Source: JACMLC01 sp963720235 (GTDB lineage: Bacteria; Acidobacteriota; Blastocatellia; Pyrinomonadales; Pyrinomonadaceae). Taken from it: a stretch of DNA of 64,000 bases. Shown here piece after piece: positions 1-7,581 of the stretch. The stretch covers positions 310,001 through 374,000 of the forward strand of contig OY970389.1 in the NCBI GenBank assembly GCA_963720235.1. Reading direction: 5' to 3'. The position numbers and the translations under genes are program-made. The notes under the pieces were generated by a model. The model saw only the letters and a list, made by a program, of their open reading frames with translations, did no database searches and had not been told where the DNA came from. The stretch's first letter is position 1. Each line of letters opens with the position of its first letter.

Positions 1-2
1 TT

Positions 3-407
3 TCGACGAGAGAACTGCTGGCACGCCTGCGCGCAGTCACGCGCCGCTCTTTTATCACAGCGAGTCAATCTCGGAATGAGCCGGAAGAGATTGTCGTCAA
101 CGACATCAACATCAATCCCGCCGCGAGAAAAGTTCATAAAGACAATCAGCTTTTAAATTTGACCGCGCTCGAATTTGACTTGCTGCTATGTCTTGCGCGC
201 TCTGCGGGCAGTGTGCTTGACCGCGACAAGCTGCTCAACGAGATTGCCGGAAGAGACTACGATGTTTTTGACCGCTCGATTGATGTTCACATCTCTTCTT
301 TGCGGCGCAAGCTTGGGGACGATCCGAAGAATCCAAAGTATATCAAGACGGTCAGGTCTGTGGGTTACATGCTGGTGGAGGACGAGGCGTCAGACGTTGG
401 GGAATAG
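3..407 (+). CDS. OmpR/PhoB-family response regulator, C-terminal part
   Basis: Partial gene entering from the left edge; the frame is open from position 3. What remains is the tail of the receiver domain (STRELLARLRAV, the usual end of a receiver before the linker) and a complete winged-helix DNA-binding domain: LTALEFDLLLCLA, then DVHISSLRRKLGDD with the recognition helix, then the wing (IKTVRSVGYML). Family knowledge: phosphorylation of an aspartate in the missing receiver half controls dimerisation and promoter binding. The stop lies 4 nt before the ATG of the sensor kinase, so the two are co-transcribed and probably translationally coupled as a CpxR/CpxA-like pair. The phosphorylation site is outside the window. 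The target regulon cannot be read from this sequence. Confidence 0.95.
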   Translation, partial: STRELLARLRAVTRRSFITASQSRNEPEEIVVNDININPAARKVHKDNQLLNLTALEFDLLLCLARSAGSVLDRDKLLNEIAGRDYDVFDRSIDVHISSLRRKLGDDPKNPKYIKTVRSVGYMLVEDEASDVGE

Positions 408-411
408 AATT

Positions 412-1938
412 ATGCGTGGACTGCGTTTTTCGCTTTTTTCCAAAATCATGTTGTGGGTCTTTTTGAATCTGCTCGTGCTCGGAGCAATCCTGTGGCTCAT
501 CTTCAATCTCAACTTTCGCTTTGAACCGAACGCGCCCTTCTTCGGCGGAACGACCAATCGCATCGAAGCCGTCACCAGATTGCTTGAGCGCGAGATGGAC
601 GAAAAATCAAGAGCCGAACGCGATGAAGTCTTGCGTAGATACACGGAAACTTACGGCGTAGAATTTTTTCTCTACGACAACACAGGGCGGCAACTCGGCG
701 GAAGAGAAACAACCCTCCCCGCGGAAATTCTAGCGGAGGTCGCACGACCGGAGCCTCCGCCTCCTCCCGGAAGACAAGACAATCCAACTCTTTCAAGAGA
801 GCGTCCCGGCGGTAGAGGCGGCCCGCCACCGCGACCGGGCGATATGTATCTCAAAACAAAAAATCCGACGCTCTACTGGATGGTCGCGCGAACGATGACG
901 CGCGAAAAGGATAATCCAATTCCTATACGCACGCGGCTTCTGGCCGTCTCGGATTCCTTCACAGGGCATGGACTGTTTTTTGACCCGACTCCCTGGCTCA
1001 TCATGGCGGGCGTCATCTTCATCGTCTCGATAATCTTCTGGCTGCCGTTCGTGCGCAGCCTGACAAAGACCATAGGCCAGATGACAAACGCGACCGAGCA
1101 GATTGCCGAAGAGCATTTTGATGTGCGCGTTGACGAACAACGTACAGATGAGCTTGGGCGATTGGGCAAAGCCATTAATTATTTAGCGACACGCCTGTCC
1201 GGTTTCATCACCGGACAGAAAAGATTCATGGGCGACATCTCACACGAATTAAACTCGCCGCTCGCGCGCATGCAATTCGCGTTGAGCATCCTCGAAGACC
1301 GCGTGGAGCAACAGCATCGCTCTTATGTGGAAGATGTCAGAGAAGAGGTCGAGCTGATGTCAAAGCTCGTGAGCGAACTTCTGGCCTATTCAAAGGCTGG
1401 CATCAAAGGTTTGGAGATAGAGCTTGAGCCTGTGCGCCTGCGCCCGCTCTTCGAGCAAGTCATCGCGCGCGAGACTGCGAAAGAAGACGCTGACATAGAA
1501 CTGCATGTTGACAACAAACTGGAAGCTCTGGCCCAACCGGATTTACTCGCACGCGCCCTCGCCAATGTGATTCGCAATGCCGTGCGCTATGCCGGAACGG
1601 CAGGCACGATACGCGCGGCGGCTGACGAGTCTGGCAACGGCCATGTCAAAATCACTGTCTCGGATAGCGGCGCGGGCGTGCCTGAAAGCGCGCTCGAAAA
1701 ACTTTTCGACCCGTTCTATCGCATAGAGTCCGACCGCTCGCGCCAATCAGGCGGCGCAGGACTCGGCCTTGCCATCGTCAAGTCATGCATAGAGGCTTGC
1801 GATGGAAAAGTCCTCGCACGCAATCGCCAGCCGCACGGATTTGAAGTGACAATCCTCTTGCGGAAGAATGAGGATTCTAAAACGCAGAACAAGAATCAGC
1901 CACAGAGGTACAGAGATAAGAGAGGAAAGTTAATTTAG
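412..1938 (+). CDS. CpxA-like membrane sensor histidine kinase
   Basis: 508-residue sensor kinase partnered with the regulator just upstream (4 nt gap). The ATG at 412 was chosen because upstream codons in this frame overlap the regulator. Order: TM1 about residues 11-32; a periplasmic loop rich in proline, arginine and glycine; TM2 about 194-214; HAMP; HisKA with His278 in GDISHELNSPLARMQ; HATPase with N box near 385 (NVIRNAVRYA), G1 (DSGAGVP) and G2 (GGAGLGLAIVK). ISHELNSPL rather than SHELRTPL resembles the CpxA group. It should autophosphorylate and phosphorylate the neighbouring regulator in response to an envelope signal. Oddity: the last residues (QPQRYRDKRGK) are encoded by CACAGAGGTACAGAGA, half of the ACAGAGAC-type repeat found elsewhere in the window, so the C-terminus may have been extended by a repeat. 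Confidence 0.95.
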   Translation: MRGLRFSLFSKIMLWVFLNLLVLGAILWLIFNLNFRFEPNAPFFGGTTNRIEAVTRLLEREMDEKSRAERDEVLRRYTETYGVEFFLYDNTGRQLGGRETTLPAEILAEVARPEPPPPPGRQDNPTLSRERPGGRGGPPPRPGDMYLKTKNPTLYWMVARTMTREKDNPIPIRTRLLAVSDSFTGHGLFFDPTPWLIMAGVIFIVSIIFWLPFVRSLTKTIGQMTNATEQIAEEHFDVRVDEQRTDELGRLGKAINYLATRLSGFITGQKRFMGDISHELNSPLARMQFALSILEDRVEQQHRSYVEDVREEVELMSKLVSELLAYSKAGIKGLEIELEPVRLRPLFEQVIARETAKEDADIELHVDNKLEALAQPDLLARALANVIRNAVRYAGTAGTIRAAADESGNGHVKITVSDSGAGVPESALEKLFDPFYRIESDRSRQSGGAGLGLAIVKSCIEACDGKVLARNRQPHGFEVTILLRKNEDSKTQNKNQPQRYRDKRGKLI

Positions 1939-2116
1939 CAAATCTTTTATCTACTTTTCTTGCTCTATGCATCAAATGGCGCGGCGGGTTGAAATATTCT
2001 TAAAGTAATACGCTGCTTGAGAGCCTTAGCTGGTATTTATGAGACTGCTCCGTCTTTTTTGATTTACGGTAGTTGTGACAATCCACCCCCCAATCCAGTT
2101 CTTTCCTGAGGCTAAG
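1939..2116 (+). promoter_or_regulatory. Upstream region of VCBS gene with 30-bp shared motif
   Basis: Gap between the kinase gene and the secreted VCBS gene. At 1989-2018 lies TTGAAATATTC-N8-ATACGCTGC followed by TT. The same motif, 25 of 30 bases identical, lies at 60673-60644 on the minus strand in the leader of another VCBS-repeat gene. The motif is about 100 nt before the start codon. No convincing sigma70 promoter was found with it. That it is regulatory is inference. Confidence 0.4.
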
Positions 2117-4093
2117 ATGAAAATAAAATATTTGCTCACGACTCTGATTTGTTTATTTCTACTTTCGATTTCGGCTTTTGCTCAACGGTTGAATTACGAT
2201 AGTTCGTTTACACCGACACTCAACGGCAGTGTAAATTTTCTCGAAATCCAAAGCGATGGGAAAATGTTAATTGCCGGTGATTTTACGGTCGTCAACACTG
2301 TGGCGCGCAATAAGATTGCACGGCTCAACGCGGACGGCAGTCTTGATACGTCATTTGACGCAAATTGGCTGTCCGGGCAGTTTAATCAATTCGTGGGAAT
2401 CCTTTCGATGAAAGTGCTGCCTGATGGGAAAATTCTATTAGGTGGGGCATTTCCATTAAATGGGTCAACGGGACCACTTAGAATCCGGCGATTAAATGCT
2501 GACGGAACAGCCGACAGCACCCTGACTTCAGTCCCATATCTGCAACCCACTGGTTTTGAGTTCCAAACACTCAATAAAGTTGACCAGTTGCCAAACGGAA
2601 AGATTTTGGTTTGCGGTAATTTTGATTTGCCGAACGGCAATCCGCAGCCCTCGCTCGCCCGGTATAATTTCGACGGCACATATGATTCGACTTTCACCAC
2701 CGCGATTAACAATGATTGTAATGACATCGCAGTCCAGCCGGACGGTAAATATTTTGTTGCCGGTAATTACACCACCTTGAACGGCAGCAGCCATAACGGA
2801 CTCACGCGCTTCAATGCCGACGACACCATTGATACAACCTTTAATGCCCCGTTCACATTTTATTGGAGAATCAAACTGGAGAGCGACGGAAAGTTAGTAG
2901 TTTTTCGCCCGGATATTTCCAGTCAGTTGGTATCGCGGTTGAATGCCGACGGAAGCCATCTGTTAACTTATGCTACCCAACTATTCCGGGGAAATGATGT
3001 AGCTTTTCAGTCAAACGGAAAGCTAATTGTTGTCGGAGAATATAGAGACATCTTTGGACAGTCGAAGAGTTTTAATAGGTTCAACCTTGACAGCACGCAC
3101 GATCCTTCAATCCGATTGAATTTTTCCAGCTCAATTTATCCGAAAGCCTTGGCGGTCGCGGCGGACGGAAAAGTCCTGGTGGGCGGCCCTTTTACAGGAT
3201 TCAACACTAATGGCGTGCCTGTCGCCCAACCGTATCTTGTCCGACTTGTGCCTGAGGCGATTCCCATCAAACCGAAATTCGACTTTGACGGCGACGGCAA
3301 AGACGACATCGCGGTTTATCGTCCGAGCGATACATATTGGTATCTCAATCGTAGCGCCGCCGGATTTTTCGCCGCACAGTTCGGCCTCGCGCAGGACAAA
3401 CCGATAGTTGCAGACTATGACGGCGACGGGAAAGCCGATATTGCCATCTTTCGTGACGGCGTCTGGATGTGGCTCCGAAGCTCAGATTCCACCTTCGCCA
3501 CCCGTGTCTGCGGGCAAGCCGGAGACATTCCGCAGACCGATTACAGCGGCTTCGGCAACTACGGCAACAACGGCAACGCCGGTTTTCTCGTTTTTCGCCC
3601 GTCAGACGGAAAGTTTTATGTGCAAGCTCTATTTAACAATGCCAGCCTCGCAGACATGCGTAATTTGAATCCCTTGCCAACCGATAAACCTGTCGTCGCT
3701 GATTACGACGGCGACGGGAGAGGCGATCTGGCGGTTTATCGCAACGGTCAATGGCGAATCCTGACGAGTGGCAATCTTGCCTTGAGGCTCTATCAATTCG
3801 GTTTAGCGGGAGACAAGCCAGTGCCTGCGGATTATGACGGCGACGGTCGAACGGATTATGCGGTTTATCGCCCGTCAGACGGTTACTGGTATATTCAAAA
3901 ATCGACGGAAGGTTTTTATGCCGTGCAATGGGGAGTGGCAGATGATTTGCCCGTTCCGGCAGATTATGACGGGGACGGCAAAACAGATATTGCTGTCTAT
4001 CGCAACGGAGTTTGGTATCAACTGCGAAGCACGAATTCACATCACTTCGAACAGTTCGGCTTAGCAAATGATATTCCGGCACAGTCGCGATAA
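2117..4093 (+). CDS. Secreted delta-60 repeat / VCBS (FG-GAP-like) repeat protein
   Basis: 658 residues. Start set at the ATG at 2117, which gives a clean Sec signal peptide (MKIKYLLTTLICLFLLSISAFA|Q); an earlier ATG at 2075 would add an unlikely leader. The N-terminal half carries delta-60 type beta-propeller repeats (ARLNADGSLDTSFD, ILLGGAF and relatives). From about residue 395 there are six repeats of roughly 45 residues with calcium-binding-like DYDGDGK(A/T)DIAV(Y/F)R and a WY...QFG.AGDKPVP tail. The third repeat is degenerate (YSGFGNYGNNGN). The C-terminal module is shared with the proteins at 50156-52054 and 58989-60575, each with a different N-terminal region. Probably an exported or cell-surface protein; ligand unknown. 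A strong bidirectional hairpin terminator follows the stop. Confidence 0.9.
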   Translation: MKIKYLLTTLICLFLLSISAFAQRLNYDSSFTPTLNGSVNFLEIQSDGKMLIAGDFTVVNTVARNKIARLNADGSLDTSFDANWLSGQFNQFVGILSMKVLPDGKILLGGAFPLNGSTGPLRIRRLNADGTADSTLTSVPYLQPTGFEFQTLNKVDQLPNGKILVCGNFDLPNGNPQPSLARYNFDGTYDSTFTTAINNDCNDIAVQPDGKYFVAGNYTTLNGSSHNGLTRFNADDTIDTTFNAPFTFYWRIKLESDGKLVVFRPDISSQLVSRLNADGSHLLTYATQLFRGNDVAFQSNGKLIVVGEYRDIFGQSKSFNRFNLDSTHDPSIRLNFSSSIYPKALAVAADGKVLVGGPFTGFNTNGVPVAQPYLVRLVPEAIPIKPKFDFDGDGKDDIAVYRPSDTYWYLNRSAAGFFAAQFGLAQDKPIVADYDGDGKADIAIFRDGVWMWLRSSDSTFATRVCGQAGDIPQTDYSGFGNYGNNGNAGFLVFRPSDGKFYVQALFNNASLADMRNLNPLPTDKPVVADYDGDGRGDLAVYRNGQWRILTSGNLALRLYQFGLAGDKPVPADYDGDGRTDYAVYRPSDGYWYIQKSTEGFYAVQWGVADDLPVPADYDGDGKTDIAVYRNGVWYQLRSTNSHHFEQFGLANDIPAQSR

Positions 4094-4115
4094 AGTGTTT
4101 TGAAAAGCAGCGGAC

Positions 4116-4149
4116 AAAAAAGAGGGAAGATAAAACTTCCCTCTTTTTT
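4116..4149. terminator. Bidirectional intrinsic terminator
   Basis: Stem AAAAAAGAGGGAAG pairs with CTTCCCTCTTTTTT across a 6-nt loop, with A and T runs on both sides. It lies between two convergent genes (VCBS protein and PIG-L-like protein) and would terminate both. Confidence 0.85.
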
Positions 4150-4173
4150 ATTTTATGTGAGTTACGAAATATT

Positions 4174-6759
4174 TCAACTCCCTGCACCGTTGGGGATATT
4201 TATGCGATGGCTTGAAATCATATTTGCAAAGACGCGATATGCGCCGGAGTGTCCGGCGCGGAGTTGCCTGTACCAGACCATGCTTGTGTAGATGTATTGG
4301 CCGCGCCCGTAATCGAGTGTGAGTAGCCCGCCCTGCAAGGCCGTTTCGCCCGCGTCGCTCATCGCAAGCGGCGCGCGATAGGCTGCATCCCATGTCTTCG
4401 GATAATAGAGACCGCGCTCCTGTATCCAATCTTTAAAATCTTCCTGCGTGATTTTGTTCGGCACATTAAGCAAGGGATGCTGTGCATCAGTAAAAGTGAC
4501 GGGCGCATCCTCTTCCGTGACGCGCTCATTGCCGAGCGTGATTGGAAGCGGAGCAAGCTGCGGGCGCGACTTCTGCGGGTCTGGATTCCACTCGTTAGAC
4601 TTGTGATAAAAGACAATCAGCGTCCCGCCATTTTTGGCGAACTCAAGCAGGCGCGAGTTGGCAGCGATAAGCTGCGTGTGAGCTTCATAGCCGCGATTGT
4701 CTATGATGATTGTGTCGTACTTTTGCAAATCGCCAGCGCGCACCTCTTCCACAGATAACTCTCTCAATGCGACGCCGAGCGCGTCGAGCGCGTTTCGCAA
4801 AGTATCATCAAAGCTTCGGACATAGCCGACGCGCAGATTCGGCCTGACGCGCGCATCGCTATAAACTATGCGGACTTCCTGCTCTGTCAAACGCCTTGTT
4901 GAACCGGGAGCGGAGATAGAGAGTTTTAGTGAGTGCGGCAAAGATTTGGGATTGCGTCGCTCGTCAGGCCCGTCAACCGGAATGACGTTCGATTTAAATT
5001 CAAGCTCGCGATTTTCACGCGGGCCGAGCGAAATCGGATTCGCGACTTCGTGAATGCTATCCTCATCATTATCTATCACCAGATTGCCTTTGAAGGGCGT
5101 GCTCAAATAATTGACGAGGCCGAGCTTGAACGTCAGATGTTTGTGAAGCGTGGCTGGCGTCAGCACATAAGGCTTGGGCGAGAGTTGCGCGATTTGAACG
5201 GCGGGCGCGACATCCACCCAAGTCTCTGCCCGTAACATAAAGCTCGCGCCGTCTATTTCAACCATGACTGAGGCATCGAATCTTTCGCCGCGCCAGAGAC
5301 CATCGTATAGATGCGCTGCGTGAGGGACTGTGATAGGAGTTCCGGCAGGGATTTCTCGCGCAGCTTTTAGAGTCACGCCTGTCTGTGCTGCGAGTTTCGC
5401 GGGCGCTTTTACCTCCGCCGTATCTTTTAATATCTGGCCGTGTCTGGCGAAAGATACACGCCGAAGCTGCACATCGTCCATGCCCTGATTTGAAATCGAG
5501 ATGGAAAAAGAAGCAGGCGTCTGCGCCATGAGCACTCTCTCTTGCGGCGTAATTGTCACTCTAACCTTGCTCAAGATAGCAAGCGCGGTGTGGATTCTGC
5601 CCCACAGTAAAGAGTGGCGTGCATAATCTTTGTAATCCGGTTTCTCATTAGAAAGAAACTCAGTCCTGCTTGCGGTGGCGAGCGCGCGCAGTGGGTCGTA
5701 TTCATCGAGTAAACTAAGCGGTGGGAGTTTATCAAGCCTGAGCGTTTCCAATCGCCGTCTGATTTCTTCGGACAAGGGCAGGCCGTCAACAAAGGTTTGC
5801 GCGCCCGCAGGGAGCGGCGCAACATTCTTAGCTGCGCGCACTAAGCGATAACGTATGATATTCGCGCCCGCCTGCGGCACGGTTGTGGGCCACGGGCCTT
5901 GCGAGGCATGCTGTTGCAAAGCTCTGAGGGCTTGCTCTGCGTAGGAAGTTGAGCGCACAGGGTCGCGCTCGTTCGGGTTGATGCTAATAATCTGGTTTGG
6001 GCTCTCATTCTCGCCCGCGCCCGCTTTGCTGCCCGCGTCGCCTGGGGCAGACCTGAAACGCACAAACAGTCTTTGCGGCTGCCACACTGTTATTTCTTTT
6101 AACTGCTCTGGAAAACTTTGCGGGTCGGCGGCGGCGTCGAAGGCTTCGAGAATCAAGCGGCCTGTCGCCTGATGATGACCATGCCCGCCCGTCGTGTCGT
6201 GGTTGGTGATGATGACATCGGGACGGAGCGTGCGAATCTGCAAGACCATGCGGCGCAAGGCTTCGTCGTGGCCCCAGATGCGGAAAGTCTCTTCTGCGGA
6301 TTTCGAGAAGCCGAAATCTTTGAGGGCCAGAAAGTGCGCCTCAGAGCCTTGAATCTCTGCTGCACGCAAAGTCTCTTGCGCGCGAATCGCGCCGAGCTCT
6401 TCATAAAGCTCTGGGCCAATGGCGTTCTGCCCGCCTTCGCCGAAAGTGGAAAAGAGCGTCACTGTGTGCGCGCCGTATTTGCGCCTCAAGACAGTCAATG
6501 TCGAGCCGTCTTCGTCGTCCGGGTGCGCCGCGACGCACATCACTGTCCAGGGGTTCGTCAGGTCGAGCAACGCCTGATGAAGCTCAATCTTATCGGCTGT
6601 ACTCTGCGCCTGCGCTGTGCAGAGCGAGATAAAAGGCCACAGAGACACAGAGACACAGAGCATGAATCTGCAAAGAGCAGAGAAAACTTTTTTCTTCTTC
6701 CTCTGTGCCTCTGTGTCTCTGCGGCTAATTCTGAAATTGGTTCGCATCATTTGCATCAA
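4174..6759 (-). CDS. Large secreted PIG-L/LmbE-family deacetylase-like protein
   Basis: About 860 residues. The PIG-L zinc motif AHPDDEDG sits at about 78-86 and the second ligand region is NHDTTGGHGHHQATG. Family members are zinc-dependent N-acetylglucosaminyl deacetylases. The protein is much longer than the roughly 250-residue catalytic domain: a beta-rich middle follows (ARHGQILKDTAEVKAPAKLAA region, NEW3-like) and a C-terminal alpha/beta domain (YDTIIIDNRGYEAH, NGGTLIVFYH) resembling a glutamine-amidotransferase-like fold. Oddity: the N-terminus is encoded by an ACAGAGAC inverted repeat at 6635-6725. One arm encodes RRDTEAQRKKKK (basic n-region), the other FMLCVSVSLWPF (hydrophobic h-region), followed by LCTAQAQ, so the repeat appears to supply the signal peptide. 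Several start codons are clustered at 6747-6759. Divergent from the lipoprotein gene. Confidence 0.9.
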   Translation of the reverse strand: MMQMMRTNFRISRRDTEAQRKKKKVFSALCRFMLCVSVSLWPFISLCTAQAQSTADKIELHQALLDLTNPWTVMCVAAHPDDEDGSTLTVLRRKYGAHTVTLFSTFGEGGQNAIGPELYEELGAIRAQETLRAAEIQGSEAHFLALKDFGFSKSAEETFRIWGHDEALRRMVLQIRTLRPDVIITNHDTTGGHGHHQATGRLILEAFDAAADPQSFPEQLKEITVWQPQRLFVRFRSAPGDAGSKAGAGENESPNQIISINPNERDPVRSTSYAEQALRALQQHASQGPWPTTVPQAGANIIRYRLVRAAKNVAPLPAGAQTFVDGLPLSEEIRRRLETLRLDKLPPLSLLDEYDPLRALATASRTEFLSNEKPDYKDYARHSLLWGRIHTALAILSKVRVTITPQERVLMAQTPASFSISISNQGMDDVQLRRVSFARHGQILKDTAEVKAPAKLAAQTGVTLKAAREIPAGTPITVPHAAHLYDGLWRGERFDASVMVEIDGASFMLRAETWVDVAPAVQIAQLSPKPYVLTPATLHKHLTFKLGLVNYLSTPFKGNLVIDNDEDSIHEVANPISLGPRENRELEFKSNVIPVDGPDERRNPKSLPHSLKLSISAPGSTRRLTEQEVRIVYSDARVRPNLRVGYVRSFDDTLRNALDALGVALRELSVEEVRAGDLQKYDTIIIDNRGYEAHTQLIAANSRLLEFAKNGGTLIVFYHKSNEWNPDPQKSRPQLAPLPITLGNERVTEEDAPVTFTDAQHPLLNVPNKITQEDFKDWIQERGLYYPKTWDAAYRAPLAMSDAGETALQGGLLTLDYGRGQYIYTSMVWYRQLRAGHSGAYRVFANMISSHRINIPNGAGS
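6635..6725. repeat. ACAGAGAC-word inverted repeat (family C) inside a coding region
   Basis: Left arm GGCCACAGAGACACAGAGAC, with the 8-nt word ACAGAGAC repeated; right arm CTCTGTGCCTCTGTGTCTCT. The arms form a long hairpin with a central A/T-rich stretch. It lies wholly within the 5' end of the PIG-L-like gene and is translated in frame. Half-copies or degenerate copies are at about 1900-1920 and 14740-14805. Confidence 0.85.
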
Positions 6760-6819
6760 CTATACAATCTCGCACGAAAAATCTGTAGCCGGAAGAACCT
6801 GTGCGGCGCGAGTGTCAAA

Positions 6820-6856
6820 CTTTCAGGTGTGAAAGCTCGGCGGCTCATGTTATATT
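6820..6856 (+). promoter_or_regulatory. Candidate extended -10 promoter of the lipoprotein gene
   Basis: TGT-TATATT at 6848-6856 fits an extended -10 element, about 48 nt before the lipoprotein ATG. The -35 region overlaps an inverted repeat CTTTCA-GGTG-TGAAAG (6820-6835) that could be an operator. No good TTGACA is present. Inference from sequence only. Confidence 0.4.
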
Positions 6857-6904
6857 GCCTCGCTCTTTCACAAACCCAATCACATTGATGTAGGAAACAC
6901 CTTT

Positions 6905-7468
6905 ATGTATTCACAAACAAAACGCAATTCCGTCTTTGCACTCGCAGTCCTGCTGGCCTTTGTCCTCGCGTGCAGTGGCGGGAATGAAACGGATCAGGCC
7001 AACAAGTTGGTCGCGGAAGGCAATGCCGCGATTAACGAAGGCAATAAGATGGCGACCGAAGCGGGCGCGAAAAATGATAGCGTCTTTGACCAACTCTCCG
7101 CAGATGATTTTGATGCCTCGAAAGAAAAGCTATCCCCGACTGCGAAAGATGCTGTGGACGGCCTGACCAAGGCCGCTGCGAAATATCGCGAAGCGGCGAA
7201 GAAGTTTGAAGAGGCAAGCAAGCTCAAGATAGACGACAAGTTCAAAGAATATCTTTCGCTCAAGTCTCAAGAGTTCAATAAGCGCGCAGAGCAAATGGAC
7301 ATCGGCAAGGGCAACGCGCAGGCTCTGCTTGACAGCGCAGATATGCAGAGCTTGATGGCGAAGATTACTGAGAACCGCACGCGCTATCAGTCGCTGGACA
7401 AAGAGAGCAAAGACCTCGAAGCCAAAGCGGACAAAATCCGCTCGGAAAACAAGGACAAGATTCAGTAA
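6905..7468 (+). CDS. Predicted lipoprotein, helical, unknown function
   Basis: 187 residues. Lipoprotein signal peptide with lipobox VLAC and Cys23 (FALAVLLAFVLAC|SGGNE), so it should be lipid-anchored. The mature part is charged and almost all helix-forming (alanine, lysine, glutamate-rich segments such as NKLVAEGNAAINEGNK and AAAKYREAAKKFEEASKL), suggesting a coiled-coil or helical bundle. No family recognised. A weak ribosome site (AGGAAA) precedes the ATG. It is divergent from the PIG-L-like gene and followed by a GCAAAG-type hairpin. Confidence 0.85.
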   Translation: MYSQTKRNSVFALAVLLAFVLACSGGNETDQANKLVAEGNAAINEGNKMATEAGAKNDSVFDQLSADDFDASKEKLSPTAKDAVDGLTKAAAKYREAAKKFEEASKLKIDDKFKEYLSLKSQEFNKRAEQMDIGKGNAQALLDSADMQSLMAKITENRTRYQSLDKESKDLEAKADKIRSENKDKIQ

Positions 7469-7472
7469 AAGA

Positions 7473-7580
7473 GATTTCCTTTGCGTCTCTTCGCGTCTTT
7501 TCTTCTTTGCGGTCTTTGCTGTTAAGTTGTTTCTTAACGCAAAGACCGCAAAGTGTTTCGCAAAGAGCGCAAAGATATTT
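7473..7580. repeat. GCAAAG-word inverted repeat, copy A1
   Basis: Arms built of (T)CTTTGCG and CGCAAAG words around a TTAAG...CTTAA centre. It lies between the convergent lipoprotein and permease genes and ends 1 nt before the permease stop codon. This is the most diverged copy: it lacks the shared loop of copies A2, A5 and A7. Confidence 0.8.
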
Positions 7581-7581
7581 T

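Noticed and set aside
4148..4429. Short frames at the 3' end of the PIG-L-like gene
   Set aside because: Out-of-frame shadows sharing the same DNA; no independent start signals.
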